A stretch of DNA of 38,633 nt from CAZEER01 sp964511215. GTDB taxonomy: Bacteria > Fidelibacterota > Marinisomatia > Marinisomatales > UBA1611. The notes beneath the pieces are model-generated. The model ran no database searches and was not told the origin of the DNA. It was given only the letters and a program-made list of their open reading frames with translations. Every line of letters starts with the position of its first letter. Within the stretch, counting starts at the first letter, position 1. The stretch is taken from assembly GCA_964511215.1 (NCBI GenBank), contig CAZEER010000014.1, positions 1 to 38,633 on the forward strand. The letters run 5' to 3'. This document shows, in pieces, positions 8,109-17,371 of this stretch. The translations under genes were made by a program, and so were the position numbers.

Positions 8109-9740
8109 ATGAATTCTTGGATTGTAATTCTGTCACACATTTTATTATCTTCTGCTATATTGTTAGCAAAGCAAAAAAAAATAATCCCCAAAAATTATAA
8201 GAGTCTGGAAGTACTTTTTCAAGATTGGCGAAATTTTGAAAGTCCGCCCATAGTAGATGGAGCTCCAGATTACAGACCATCGAGGTTCTCTAAATCACAG
8301 AATGAATTTAATTTATTAAAAAATAAATTATTTAATATTGATACTACAGGATGGGCAATAGAACTTCAGGTTGATTGGCATATTATTCGCGCTGAAATGA
8401 ACGGCTATGATTTTAATAATAGAGTTCTAAGGCCCTGGGAACGTGACCCAGCATTTTACCAAACTGTCTGGATGTATCAGAGCGATGTTCCTGCACATGA
8501 AGGCCCCACAAATCATGCCACACTTGAGTTTTGGACTTATAGTTTTCCGCTAAGTATTAATCAGGAAAAAAAACTCCAAAAAGAACTTCTTGTTATTCCA
8601 ATCCTTTTAAGTCAGGCAAGAGAAAATCTTATTGGTAATGCAAAAGATTTATGGACTGCAGGTATAGAGAATATTAAAGACCAAGAACGTGATTTAAGAA
8701 AAATTAGAAAGAAAATAAAATCCTATGGGAAAGATCTTCTTAATTCACTTGATATAGCACAAAAAGCTACTCAGGATTTTCGAGAGTGGTTAGAATTGCA
8801 AGCACCAAAGAAAACAGGTCCATCAGGAATTGGCAAAGAAAATTATTCTTGGTATCAACAAAATGTGCATCTGATCCCGATGACATGGGAAGAAGAAGTC
8901 AGGTTACTCAAAAGAGAATTGGATAGGGCATGGAGCTCATTAAAATTGGAAGAGCAACGTAATATGAAATTACCGAAAATGAAAGCCGCACAAACATCAA
9001 AAGAATTTTCGGTTCTTACTGAAAAAGGTGTACAACGTCTAATGAAGTTCTTGAAAGACAAGGAGATTATGCCGATAAAAGCTAATATGGAGCCTGCGCT
9101 TAGGGAGCATATGGGGCAGTTTGTTCCTGAAGAGGAGCGCAATTTTTTTTATATAGGAATGCACTATGATCCCCTTCCACTATATTCACATTTTTATCAT
9201 TGGTTTGATCTGGCACAGGTTAGAGATGAGCCTCATCCAAGTATAATAAGAAGGGGACCATTATTATATAATATTTTTGATTCAAAGAATGAAGGTATTG
9301 CGACAGGGGTCGAAGAAATGTTCATGCATGCAGGACTGTATGATGACAGTCCAAGATCAAGAGAAATAGTCTGGATTATGCTTGCCCAACGTGCAGCAAG
9401 GGGACTTGGTTCATTATATGCACATGCAAATGAGATGACCATGTCTGAAGCTGGACAGGTTCATGTTGAGTGGACTCCAAGAGGATGGATGGAGAGAGAA
9501 CCACACCTTTTGCAATTTGAACAACACCTTTATCTTCGTCAGCCAGGTTATGGGACCTGCTATGTAACAGGGAAATACCTGATTGAAAGATTAATTGCTG
9601 AATATGCTAAGAAAAAAGAGTCAAATGGGGAAGTGTTTTATCTGAAGAATTTTATGGAAGAATTTAATAATACTGGGAATATACCTGCAGAGTTGGTTCG
9701 GTGGCAAATGACAGAACGTAAACCAAAATTCCTGCAATAA
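8109..9740 (+). CDS. Exported DUF885-like protein lacking the HExxxGHH zinc motif
   Basis: 543 residues with an N-terminal signal peptide (WIVILSHILLSSAILLA). The second half resembles DUF885 proteins: GIATGVEEMFMHAGLYDD corresponds to the family's EGW-LYSE...G block, followed by a helical REIVWIMLAQRAARGLGSLYAHANEMT segment and PGYGTCYVTGKYLIERL. In canonical members, including the lipoprotein at 34063-35832, a HEAVPGHH motif comes just before this; here that stretch reads PLLYNIFDSKNEG with no HE or HH pair. The N-terminal part has the block WHIIRAEMNGYDF...RVLRPWERDPAFY. It may be a non-zinc subfamily or may use other ligands. The next gene, an S9 peptidase, starts 4 nt after the stop, suggesting co-translation and a shared role in peptide processing, which is inference. 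Confidence 0.65.
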   Translation: MNSWIVILSHILLSSAILLAKQKKIIPKNYKSLEVLFQDWRNFESPPIVDGAPDYRPSRFSKSQNEFNLLKNKLFNIDTTGWAIELQVDWHIIRAEMNGYDFNNRVLRPWERDPAFYQTVWMYQSDVPAHEGPTNHATLEFWTYSFPLSINQEKKLQKELLVIPILLSQARENLIGNAKDLWTAGIENIKDQERDLRKIRKKIKSYGKDLLNSLDIAQKATQDFREWLELQAPKKTGPSGIGKENYSWYQQNVHLIPMTWEEEVRLLKRELDRAWSSLKLEEQRNMKLPKMKAAQTSKEFSVLTEKGVQRLMKFLKDKEIMPIKANMEPALREHMGQFVPEEERNFFYIGMHYDPLPLYSHFYHWFDLAQVRDEPHPSIIRRGPLLYNIFDSKNEGIATGVEEMFMHAGLYDDSPRSREIVWIMLAQRAARGLGSLYAHANEMTMSEAGQVHVEWTPRGWMEREPHLLQFEQHLYLRQPGYGTCYVTGKYLIERLIAEYAKKKESNGEVFYLKNFMEEFNNTGNIPAELVRWQMTERKPKFLQ

Positions 9741-9744
9741 AGTA

Positions 9745-11949
9745 ATGCAAAATATAATTACATTATTTATTTCGATATTTCTAATTGTTCCCACTCTTTA
9801 TTCAAAGAAAGGAAAAAAAGAAATCACTGTTGATTGGATCCATAGTGAAGAAGCACAATCTGTCGCTTCTATTCCTAAGCATATTTGGTTAAAAAATAAT
9901 TTGGCAATTTTATATGATTTACGTTTGCCAAAGGAAAAACGTAATTTTGTTTTGTTAGACCCCGCAAGACCAAATGAATCAAGGTTACTATTGGATTTGA
10001 ATAAAACCTTCATGAGTTTTAATGAAATTGCGGGGGACAGTCTTCATTCATTGGATTGGCCTAGGTCATTTGATCAAACTGGTGAGGTTGCTCTCTACAT
10101 TTATAACGGAGATATTTATTTATTACATATAAATACCTCCACTTTTGAACGTATTACAAATACTGAACAAGAAGAAAAATCACCTAGATTATCACCTGAT
10201 GGAAAGAAAATTGCTTTTATTAGAGAAAATGACCTTTTTCTATTTGATTTAATCAAAAGCCGAGAAAAACGTCTAACACGTGATGGTTCGAAAACTTTAT
10301 TGAATGGTACGCTCTCGTGGGTTTATTGGGAAGAAATTTTTGGTAGACAGGATATTGGATACTGGTGGTCAGATGACTCTAAAGCAATAGCATTTTTGCA
10401 AACAGATGAGTCGATGGTTACTAAAATGCATTATGTCGATTTCAAACCTCAAGAACCACGTCTGATTACACAGCGTTACCCAAAGGCGGGAACTGATAAT
10501 CCTAATGTTAGAGTAGGCATCATTGAGGTAGCCCAACCAAGAGTGAAATGGGCTAAAATTAATTCATATGAATATATTTGCAGAGTTAAGTGGCATCCGG
10601 ATAATGAACGATTATCTGTGCAAACAATGAACAGATCTCAGGATACGCTTAATCTTTTTTTTCTGGATCGTAGAAGAGGGAGGGTTCTAGACCATGTTCT
10701 TACCGAAACAGATCCAGGCTGGGTGAATATTACAGACGATTTATATTTTCTTAAAGGTAATGAATTTTTATGGCAGTCGGAACGTGATGGTTTTGCTCAC
10801 ATTTATCGTTTTAGTAATAAAGGCAAACTTATTAATCAGGTGACAAAAGGTGATTGGGCCCTACGATCATCCGGAGGTCCATTTTGGTTGAGGCAATCAA
10901 TTGTGAGTATTAACGAAGATAAAAAAGAAATCTATTTCACTGCTCTTAAAAAATCATCTATTGAAAGACATCTATATAGAATTCAGTTTGATGGTGAAAA
11001 TATAAAAAGGATTTCTAAAGAGGATGGAGTACATAGTTTATCGTTTAGTCCAAATGGCAGATATTATTTTGATACATATTCAAATATTACTCAAATGCCA
11101 AGCCTGGCATTGTATACTCAAGGTGGATCTAAAATTAAAACCATTGCTGAACCTAGGCCTGAACTCTTGAAAAATTTCACAATACAAACTCCGGAATTAT
11201 TTTTTATTCCAACTTCTGATGGATTCAATATGCCTGCCCAAATACTGAGACCTGAAGATTTTAATTCAGAAAAAAAATATCCAGTAATTTATCATATCTA
11301 TGGTGGACCATCAGCGCCCACAGTATTTAACCGTTGGCAGGGTACGAGTCTCTTTTTTGATAATATTTTATTAGAAAAAGGCTATTTAATTGTCAAATTT
11401 GATCATCGTAGTGCTACGGCTATTAGTAAAAAATTAGAAAACAGAGTAAACCTTATGATATCAGGGCCTATTGAAATGGCAGACATTGTAGATGGGATCA
11501 AATGGCTGAAGTCTCAGGATTATGTAGATGGAGAAAGAGTCGGAATTTGGGGCTGGAGTGGAGGCGGAAGTTTTACTTTAAATGCAATGACTAATACAAC
11601 TGAATTTAAGGCTGGAATATCAGGCGCTCCTGTTACTGATTGGCACTATTATGATACAAAATGGGGTGAGTTCGCTATGAAGCATCCTAAAGATAATCCA
11701 GATGGATATATTAAAACTTCGTTTGTTAAAAGTGCAAAAAATTTACACGGCAGACTTCTTTTAATTCATGGTACGTATGATGATAATGTACATCCACAGA
11801 ATTCCTGGCACTTTATTGATGAATTAATAAAAAATAATATTATGTTTGATATGATGTTTTATCCAATGAGAAAACACGGTTTTAGTGATAAACCAGCTAG
11901 AATCCATAGACAAAACAAAATGATTGAATTTTGGATGCAATATCTTTAA
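9745..11949 (+). CDS. Dipeptidyl-peptidase-IV-type S9 prolyl oligopeptidase family peptidase
   Basis: 734 residues, normal for bacterial DPP IV. A signal peptide (IITLFISIFLIVPTLYS) directs export. The N-terminal ~480 residues form the beta-propeller, with WVYWEEIFG carrying the paired Glu196-Glu197 that in DPP IV anchors the substrate N-terminus. The C-terminal alpha/beta hydrolase has VIYHIYGGPSAP, the nucleophile elbow GWSGGG (Ser605, codon 11557-11559), the Asp in HGTYDDNVHP (~679-680) and the His in RKHGFS (711). All catalytic elements are intact, so removal of X-Pro or X-Ala dipeptides from the N-terminus of peptides in the periplasm is the expected activity. It is separated by 4 nt from the DUF885-like gene and is the last gene of this run. 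Confidence 0.93.
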   Translation: MQNIITLFISIFLIVPTLYSKKGKKEITVDWIHSEEAQSVASIPKHIWLKNNLAILYDLRLPKEKRNFVLLDPARPNESRLLLDLNKTFMSFNEIAGDSLHSLDWPRSFDQTGEVALYIYNGDIYLLHINTSTFERITNTEQEEKSPRLSPDGKKIAFIRENDLFLFDLIKSREKRLTRDGSKTLLNGTLSWVYWEEIFGRQDIGYWWSDDSKAIAFLQTDESMVTKMHYVDFKPQEPRLITQRYPKAGTDNPNVRVGIIEVAQPRVKWAKINSYEYICRVKWHPDNERLSVQTMNRSQDTLNLFFLDRRRGRVLDHVLTETDPGWVNITDDLYFLKGNEFLWQSERDGFAHIYRFSNKGKLINQVTKGDWALRSSGGPFWLRQSIVSINEDKKEIYFTALKKSSIERHLYRIQFDGENIKRISKEDGVHSLSFSPNGRYYFDTYSNITQMPSLALYTQGGSKIKTIAEPRPELLKNFTIQTPELFFIPTSDGFNMPAQILRPEDFNSEKKYPVIYHIYGGPSAPTVFNRWQGTSLFFDNILLEKGYLIVKFDHRSATAISKKLENRVNLMISGPIEMADIVDGIKWLKSQDYVDGERVGIWGWSGGGSFTLNAMTNTTEFKAGISGAPVTDWHYYDTKWGEFAMKHPKDNPDGYIKTSFVKSAKNLHGRLLLIHGTYDDNVHPQNSWHFIDELIKNNIMFDMMFYPMRKHGFSDKPARIHRQNKMIEFWMQYL

Positions 11950-12065
11950 ATAATACGAACCTGTTATAAGGTTGTTAATAAAAAAGATGAGGTTGATTCT
12001 AAAATACAGATAGCTTATTCTTAATCCTGATCTTTAGATAACATATAATAAATTGGGATAAAATA
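11950..12065. promoter_or_regulatory. Intergenic region before the DoxX/oxidoreductase run
   Basis: 116 bases between two co-directional groups of genes, the likely site of the promoter for the downstream six-gene run. A small hairpin AACCT-GTTATA-AGGTT at about 11959-11974 follows the peptidase stop but has no T-run, so it is not a convincing terminator. GGGA at 12055-12058 is the probable ribosome binding site for TTG 12066. No -35/-10 pair stands out. Confidence 0.3.
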
Positions 12066-12566
12066 TTGGAAGATAATCATAGTATCAATTCTTCAACATT
12101 AATTAATAATACCCAGCTTTACGGACTTGTTAGCCTTCGTGTTTTAATCGGGTGGCATTTATTATATGAAGGTGTTTCAAAACTGTTAAATCCTTACTGG
12201 TCATCGGCTGCCTATTTATTAGATTCAAAATGGATTTTTTCTAGTTTGGCAAAGGCTATAGTATCAAACCCTACATTATTAACGATAACAGATTACATAA
12301 ATATGTGGGGCTTGACCATCTGTGGACTTTGTCTGTTGTTGGGGGTATTTAGTCGCTACGGTGCACTAGGTGGCATGATACTTATCGCACTCTACTATTT
12401 ATTTGCTCCTCCTTTTATAGGCTTAGAATATGCACGACCTGGAGAAGGAAGTTACATTATTGTTAATAAAAATATTATCGAAGTCTTGGCTTTATTTGTA
12501 TTGTATCATTTTCCAACTAGTCATCTAATTGGTTTAGATAGATTATTATTTGGATCAAAAAAATGA
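12066..12566 (+). CDS. DoxX-family membrane protein
   Basis: 166 residues starting at TTG, 7 nt after GGGA. Four hydrophobic segments are visible: ~20-37 (LVSLRVLIGWHLLYEG), ~75-97 around the conserved WGLTICGLCLLLGVFSRYG, ~100-115 (GGMILIALYYLFAPP) and ~135-150. The motif R-x-x-x-G-x-x-x-x-x-G-x-x-K in the first segment (RVLIGWHLLYEGVSKL) is typical of DoxX. DoxX proteins are quinone-linked or poorly defined membrane subunits. In many Bacteroidota and relatives a DoxX gene is found beside exported Gfo/Idh/MocA oxidoreductases, as here: the next gene overlaps it by four bases (ATGA). Passing electrons from the sugar oxidoreductase to the membrane would be a reasonable role but is inference. 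Confidence 0.83.
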   Translation: MEDNHSINSSTLINNTQLYGLVSLRVLIGWHLLYEGVSKLLNPYWSSAAYLLDSKWIFSSLAKAIVSNPTLLTITDYINMWGLTICGLCLLLGVFSRYGALGGMILIALYYLFAPPFIGLEYARPGEGSYIIVNKNIIEVLALFVLYHFPTSHLIGLDRLLFGSKK

Positions 12567-14170
12567 AGGAATTACAACCTATGAATGATGAATCAAAAAA
12601 TAATCAAGAAATAAAGCGCAGAGAATTTCTCAAGAGTCTGGCTACTATTCCTGTTTTTGGCTTGTTCCTTGTTAATCTTTGGATAAAAATTCGTGGAGAT
12701 TCGCAAAAACGGAAAAATTTAATGTTAGACCTTATTCAGGATAAAGAACCTCCTGCAATTATAAGTAGTTTATCAAATAGTAAACATTTAAATATTGGTG
12801 TGATTGGCTATGGAGGAAGAGGTTCACATCTGGTCCGAGGTGCTGGTTTTGCTACAAAAGGTTGGATTGATTATGCATATAATGCCTCAAAAGAAAATAG
12901 TCTGCATAAGGCCTATGCAACTTTTATGGGACAGGATGATCTTAACTGTTCACTCGTTGGAGTCTGTGACCTATTCGATGTGAATGCTGATCTAGCCTTG
13001 GACGCTTCTCAGAATGATATTCGACCTGGAGGTAAGCCAAAGAATACTGCTATAAGATATAAACATTATAGTGAGATGTTAAAGCAGGACCATATAGATG
13101 CCGTGATTGTTGCGACGCCAGATCATTGGCATTCAAGGATAACCATAGACGCAGCAAAAGCAGGGAAACATGTCTATTGTGAGAAAGGTCTTACGAGGAC
13201 ATTTGATGAGGCAATAGATGTATATGACACTATGAAAAAAACAGGAATGATTCTTCAGCTAGGGCATCAAAACAGGCAAGTAGAGGCAAATGACAAAGCA
13301 AAACAAATTATTGACCAAGGGCTACTTGGCCCAGTTAATCTTGTTGAATTAACTACTAATCGCAACTCTCCATGGGGTGCATGGGTATGGAGTATTCATA
13401 AAGATGGGAATCAAAAAACTATTGACTGGGACACATTCCAAGAACCATCACCTAATAAAATACCTTTTAGCCAGGAAGCATTAAAACGGTTCTTTAGATG
13501 GCGTTGTTGGTACGATTACGGTACAGGTCTATCTGGAGATTTATTTTCACATGACTATGATCAATTAAATCAGATTATAGGAATGGGTATACCAAAATAT
13601 GCATCATCTTCTGGAGGAATTTATTTTTATAAAGACGGTCGTGATGTCCCTGATGTCTGGCATGTAACATTGGAATATCCAGACAGAGATATGACGGTCT
13701 TATATAGTGCGACACTTTCCAGTAATAATTCTAGGGGAAATAGGGTTATGGGGCATGACGCGACTATGATTCTTGGTGGACAATCTAATGCTGGTGGTGT
13801 TGGAGGATTTAGAGTGGTTGCTGATCGTGAGTCTACTCAATATCGAGAAAGAATAGAAAAAGGAATTATTAATACAAAATACCCAATCTATAATTATTCA
13901 CCTGGGTCCAAACAAATTGATGGAGTCACGTCAGCCACTTCCCAGTATTTTGCTAATAAAGGCCTACTATATGCTTATCGTGATGGCAAGAGAGTAGATC
14001 CAACACATTTACATATAAAAGATTGGTTAGATGCAATTAGAGAAGGGGGCCAGCCTAAGTGTAATGTAGATGTTGCCTTTGAAGAAGCGGTTACTTGTGC
14101 TATGGCAACAGAGTCTTATCTGACAGGGCGCAGGGTGGAGTGGGATCCTGTTAAACGTAGATTAATTTAA
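12563..14170 (+). CDS. Exported Gfo/Idh/MocA-family oxidoreductase (Tat-type signal)
   Basis: 535 residues. ATG 12563 overlaps the DoxX stop; ATG 12581, about 9 nt after AAGGA, is an equally good start. RREFLKSLATIPVFGLFLVNLW is a twin-arginine-type signal, implying export of a folded cofactor-bearing enzyme. The Rossmann motif GVIGYGGRGSH follows at ~78. VIVATPDHWHSRI and HVYCEKGLTRTFDEA are the family's conserved blocks; the usual EKP is EKG here (13181-13189). GTGLSGDLFSHDYDQLN carries the expected Asp and His of the catalytic region. Family members oxidise or reduce sugar hydroxyls with tightly bound NAD. Next to a DUF1080 protein and a sugar isomerase, C3 oxidation of a glycoside is the best guess. 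Confidence 0.9.
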   Translation: MKELQPMNDESKNNQEIKRREFLKSLATIPVFGLFLVNLWIKIRGDSQKRKNLMLDLIQDKEPPAIISSLSNSKHLNIGVIGYGGRGSHLVRGAGFATKGWIDYAYNASKENSLHKAYATFMGQDDLNCSLVGVCDLFDVNADLALDASQNDIRPGGKPKNTAIRYKHYSEMLKQDHIDAVIVATPDHWHSRITIDAAKAGKHVYCEKGLTRTFDEAIDVYDTMKKTGMILQLGHQNRQVEANDKAKQIIDQGLLGPVNLVELTTNRNSPWGAWVWSIHKDGNQKTIDWDTFQEPSPNKIPFSQEALKRFFRWRCWYDYGTGLSGDLFSHDYDQLNQIIGMGIPKYASSSGGIYFYKDGRDVPDVWHVTLEYPDRDMTVLYSATLSSNNSRGNRVMGHDATMILGGQSNAGGVGGFRVVADRESTQYRERIEKGIINTKYPIYNYSPGSKQIDGVTSATSQYFANKGLLYAYRDGKRVDPTHLHIKDWLDAIREGGQPKCNVDVAFEEAVTCAMATESYLTGRRVEWDPVKRRLI

Positions 14171-14180
14171 TTCACAATCC

Positions 14181-15446
14181 ATGAATACTAATTCTCGGTT
14201 TGGTGTTATGATGTTCCTGCAGTATGCTTTGTGGGGAGCATGGCTTCCTGTAACTGCCAGATATCTTTCTGCCAGTCTTTCTGAAGGAGGTCTAGGTTTT
14301 ACAGGATCACAGATAGGTATGATCCTGGGTCTCGCTGGATCAATTGGTGCAATTGCTGCACCTTTTATTGCTGGACAGATTGCGGACAGGTATTTCAGTA
14401 CTGAACGAATTCTTTCTTTTTTGGTTATTACCGGTGGGTGTGTGAAATGGTATACTGCTACACAAATAGATTATGAGTCATGGTTAGTTCTATCTATTGT
14501 TTATAGTATTCTATACATGCCTACACTTGCATTATCAAATTCTATTACCTTTTCCCATATTAGCGATCAGGAGAATGATTTTCCAAAAATTCGTGTATGG
14601 GGAACGATTGGATGGATTGCTGCTAGTTGGGCATTCCCTATGATATGGTTGCAAACAGATTTACAGCTGCAATTGATGCCACCATTCTTTGTAGGTACTG
14701 AAGTTCCGCAGGTAACAAGTAGATTAGCAGATGCTTTAAAATTTTCTGGTATCATCTCCATTTGTTATGGTGTCTTTTGTTTCTCATTGCCTCATACTCC
14801 ACCTAAGAAAGATGCAGCTGATCAGCTGGCATTTAAAAAAGCCTTTGGATTATTTCGTTATTCCTCTTTTACTGTTTTAGTTATAGCTAGCCTAGCAATC
14901 AGCATTATTCATCAGATTTATTTTTTACAGACAGGACCTTTTCTTTCTTCAATAGGAATTTTAGATAGTCAAATAGGTCCTGCAATGACAATCGGTCAAT
15001 TTGCAGAGATAGTTACCATGGCTTATCTGGGGTACTTTTTGAAAAATATTGGTTTTAAAAAAGTTATTACTATTGGTATCGCCGCATATTGTTTACGATA
15101 TGCTATTTTTGGTATGGAGGCATTGCCAGTCTGGATAATAGTACTTAGTCAGGCCTTTCATGGATTTTGCTATGCATTCTTCTTTGCTGCTGCTTATATA
15201 TACGTTGACAAAATAGCCGATGAAGATGTTAGGCATTCTGCGCAGACTGTATTTGGTATTATAATCTTAGGAGGAGGTCCGGTATTAGGTGGTTGGCTAT
15301 CCGGTTTTTTACAACAGGCAAATACACTTGACAATGTTTTTGATTTTTCAACTTTTTGGTATACGCTGTCGATTATTGGGCTGATAACTACGGTTTTATT
15401 TTTTGTATTTTTTAGAGAAGAATTAGATGGTTCAGAAATAACATGA
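14181..15446 (+). CDS. MFS transporter of the nucleoside:H+ symporter type
   Basis: 421 residues with about twelve hydrophobic segments. The N-terminus (RFGVMMFLQYALWGAWLPVTARYL) and APFIAGQIADRYFSTERIL between segments 2 and 3 are characteristic of NupG/XapB-like proteins; FPKIRVWGTIGWIAASW and the C-terminal AQTVFGIIILGGGPVLGGWLSG agree. Classical members import nucleosides by proton symport, but many homologues sit in carbohydrate clusters beside Gfo/Idh/MocA genes and probably carry sugars or glycosides. It lies 10 nt after one oxidoreductase gene and overlaps the next by four bases (ATGA at 15443), so it is very likely co-translated with them and supplies or removes the pathway's sugar. 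Confidence 0.9.
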   Translation: MNTNSRFGVMMFLQYALWGAWLPVTARYLSASLSEGGLGFTGSQIGMILGLAGSIGAIAAPFIAGQIADRYFSTERILSFLVITGGCVKWYTATQIDYESWLVLSIVYSILYMPTLALSNSITFSHISDQENDFPKIRVWGTIGWIAASWAFPMIWLQTDLQLQLMPPFFVGTEVPQVTSRLADALKFSGIISICYGVFCFSLPHTPPKKDAADQLAFKKAFGLFRYSSFTVLVIASLAISIIHQIYFLQTGPFLSSIGILDSQIGPAMTIGQFAEIVTMAYLGYFLKNIGFKKVITIGIAAYCLRYAIFGMEALPVWIIVLSQAFHGFCYAFFFAAAYIYVDKIADEDVRHSAQTVFGIIILGGGPVLGGWLSGFLQQANTLDNVFDFSTFWYTLSIIGLITTVLFFVFFREELDGSEIT

Positions 15447-16696
15447 GTAGGAAAACATTAGGAATTGGCTTTGTTGGTGGGGGATTTATAACTCGTTTCC
15501 ATATTCAATCACTAATTGGTGTTAGACACTGTGATGTTTTAGGTGTTATGTCTCGCACGAGGTCATCTGCTGAGGAATCCGTTGCACTGGCTCGTACCAT
15601 TGGACTAGGAGATGCAAAAGTTTTTGACACTGTTACAGATATGGTATCAGACCCCAAGATTGATGCACTATGGATATGTGCACCAAATTTTACGAGGGTA
15701 GAGATTGTGGAAGAAATTGTTTCTGCTATTGAGAGTGGTAAAGGAAACCTGATAGGTCTTACTTGTGAAAAACCACTTGGGAGAAATGTGAAAGAAGCAA
15801 AAAAGGTATTGGAATTGACCCAGCGTGTAGGTCTGTTAGATGGCTATTTGGAAAATCAGGTTTTTGCTCCATCAGTCACAAGAGGGAAAGAAATTATATG
15901 GTCTCGTGGAGCAAAAACGACAGGTAGACCTTATTTAGCTAGAGCGGCAGAAGAACATAGTGGTCCTCATATGCCATGGTTTTGGGAAGGAGAGCTTCAG
16001 GGCGGTGGTGTATTAAATGATATGATGTGTCACTCTGTTGAAGAGGCTCGTTTTATGCTTACTGAACCAGGTAAAAATCGAAATTCATTAACTCCTATAA
16101 GTGTAAATGCCTATGCTTCTTGCTTAAAGTGGCAGCGACCAGAGTATGCAGAAATACTTCACAAGAATAGTAGTGGTAAGACTGATTATTTGAAACGTCC
16201 TGCTGAAGATTTTGCTAGGTCACTAATTGAATACAAAGATGATCAGGGTAACAATTTGGTAGTAGAGACTACTACTTCATGGTGTTTTGTTGGTCCTGGA
16301 CTTAGGCTTAGTATGGAACTCTTTGGCCCTGAGTATTCGATGTTTGTTGATACTCTTGACTCCGATCTAAAAGTATTTTTTAGTCGAAGAGTGACTGGTA
16401 AAGAAGGAGAGGATCTTGTTGAAAAACAGAATGCAGAGTCTGGCGAGATGCCAGTTGTAAGCAGCGAAGCAGATACATACGGGTATACAGCAGAGAATCG
16501 ACACATGGTAGAAAGTTTTTTATCGGGTAAACGGCCTGATGAAAATTTCAGTGATGGACTAGCTGTCACCGAATTATTGATGACCGCTTATATGAGTGCA
16601 GAGCAAGATAAAACTATAAAATTTCCACCCCCTGGCCTAGATGATTTTATTCCTGCTGTTGCCAGAGGTGAGTGGAATCCAAAGGACTTAGGATAA
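15443..16696 (+). CDS. Gfo/Idh/MocA-family oxidoreductase (second copy, no export signal)
   Basis: 417 residues starting inside the transporter stop. The N-terminus is directly the Rossmann motif (GIGFVGGGFITRFH), with no signal peptide, so this enzyme is cytoplasmic, unlike the first copy. ALWICAPNFTRVE and the intact LTCEKPLGRN motif follow, and GGGVLNDMMCHSVEEARFM corresponds to the catalytic Asp/His region. The two oxidoreductases share only family-level similarity and differ in length. A periplasmic plus a cytoplasmic dehydrogenase separated by a transporter suggests oxidation on one side of the membrane and reduction or a second oxidation on the other. Confidence 0.9.
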   Translation: MSRKTLGIGFVGGGFITRFHIQSLIGVRHCDVLGVMSRTRSSAEESVALARTIGLGDAKVFDTVTDMVSDPKIDALWICAPNFTRVEIVEEIVSAIESGKGNLIGLTCEKPLGRNVKEAKKVLELTQRVGLLDGYLENQVFAPSVTRGKEIIWSRGAKTTGRPYLARAAEEHSGPHMPWFWEGELQGGGVLNDMMCHSVEEARFMLTEPGKNRNSLTPISVNAYASCLKWQRPEYAEILHKNSSGKTDYLKRPAEDFARSLIEYKDDQGNNLVVETTTSWCFVGPGLRLSMELFGPEYSMFVDTLDSDLKVFFSRRVTGKEGEDLVEKQNAESGEMPVVSSEADTYGYTAENRHMVESFLSGKRPDENFSDGLAVTELLMTAYMSAEQDKTIKFPPPGLDDFIPAVARGEWNPKDLG

Positions 16697-16699
16697 ATT

Positions 16700-17362
16700 T
16701 TGAATAAAATAATTTTACTATACTTAATATTATTTTTTGTTTCATGCGTTGATAATAAGACGGAATGGGTAAATCTATTTGATGGAAAAGAGGTAAAAGG
16801 ATTACGTGGATACAAGATGGAATCTTTCCCATGGGAATCGTGGGCCATTGAAAATGGGAGCCTAAAAACATTACCTGGAAAACATGGCGTAGATCTCATA
16901 TCAGATGATATTTATAAAGATTTTGAATTGGAGTTGGAATGGAAATTACGGTCTGGGGGTAATAGCGGTATTTTTTACTTTGCTACTGAGGAAGGTGATT
17001 ATATTTGGCAATCTGCTCCGGAGATGCAAGTGCTAGATGATCTAAGTCACCAAGATCGCTTAAGAGACGTTACCTCTGCAGGGGCACTGTATGATTTGAT
17101 TGCACCACAAAATAAAGTTTTAAAACCAGTTGGCGAGTTTAATCAGATTAGAATTTCTTCCAAGGATAACCATATTGAGCATTGGCTCAATGGAGTTAAA
17201 ATTTTAGAATATGAATATCAGAGTGAATCCCTTGATCAATTAATTTCAAAGAGTAAGTTTGGGAATATGCCATATTTTTCTAAAGCGATATCTGGACGGA
17301 TAGGGCTCCAGGGTGATCATGGTGAAGTTTGGTATAAAAATATTCGTATCCGTAGGCTTTAA
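16700..17362 (+). CDS. DUF1080 / 3-keto-disaccharide hydrolase-family lipoprotein
   Basis: 220 residues from TTG 16700, preceded by AGGA at 16690-16693. The N-terminus MNKIILLYLILFFVSC is a lipoprotein signal with the Cys as the likely lipidation site. Family blocks in order: WVNLFDGKEVKG, WAIENGSLKT, DFELELEWKLRSGGNSGIFYF, PEMQVLDD, GALYDLIAP, FNQIRISSKDNHIEHWLNG and GRIGLQGDHGEVWYKNIRIR. This is a complete laminin-G/lectin-like single domain of the family now called 3-keto-disaccharide hydrolase, which acts on glycosides after C3 oxidation. It lies 3 nt after an oxidoreductase gene. Membrane-anchored cleavage of a 3-keto-glycoside in the periplasm or at the surface is the expected role. Confidence 0.88.
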   Translation: MNKIILLYLILFFVSCVDNKTEWVNLFDGKEVKGLRGYKMESFPWESWAIENGSLKTLPGKHGVDLISDDIYKDFELELEWKLRSGGNSGIFYFATEEGDYIWQSAPEMQVLDDLSHQDRLRDVTSAGALYDLIAPQNKVLKPVGEFNQIRISSKDNHIEHWLNGVKILEYEYQSESLDQLISKSKFGNMPYFSKAISGRIGLQGDHGEVWYKNIRIRRL

Positions 17363-17371
17363 AAACATCCT

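Noticed and set aside
8855..9442. Open frames on the minus strand within the DUF885-like gene
   Set aside because: They lie opposite a long, family-supported coding region and have compositions expected of antisense translation, with no motif.
16243..16899. Overlapping minus-strand open frames across the oxidoreductase/DUF1080 junction
   Set aside because: Both plus-strand genes are well supported by conserved motifs, and the antisense frames show none.
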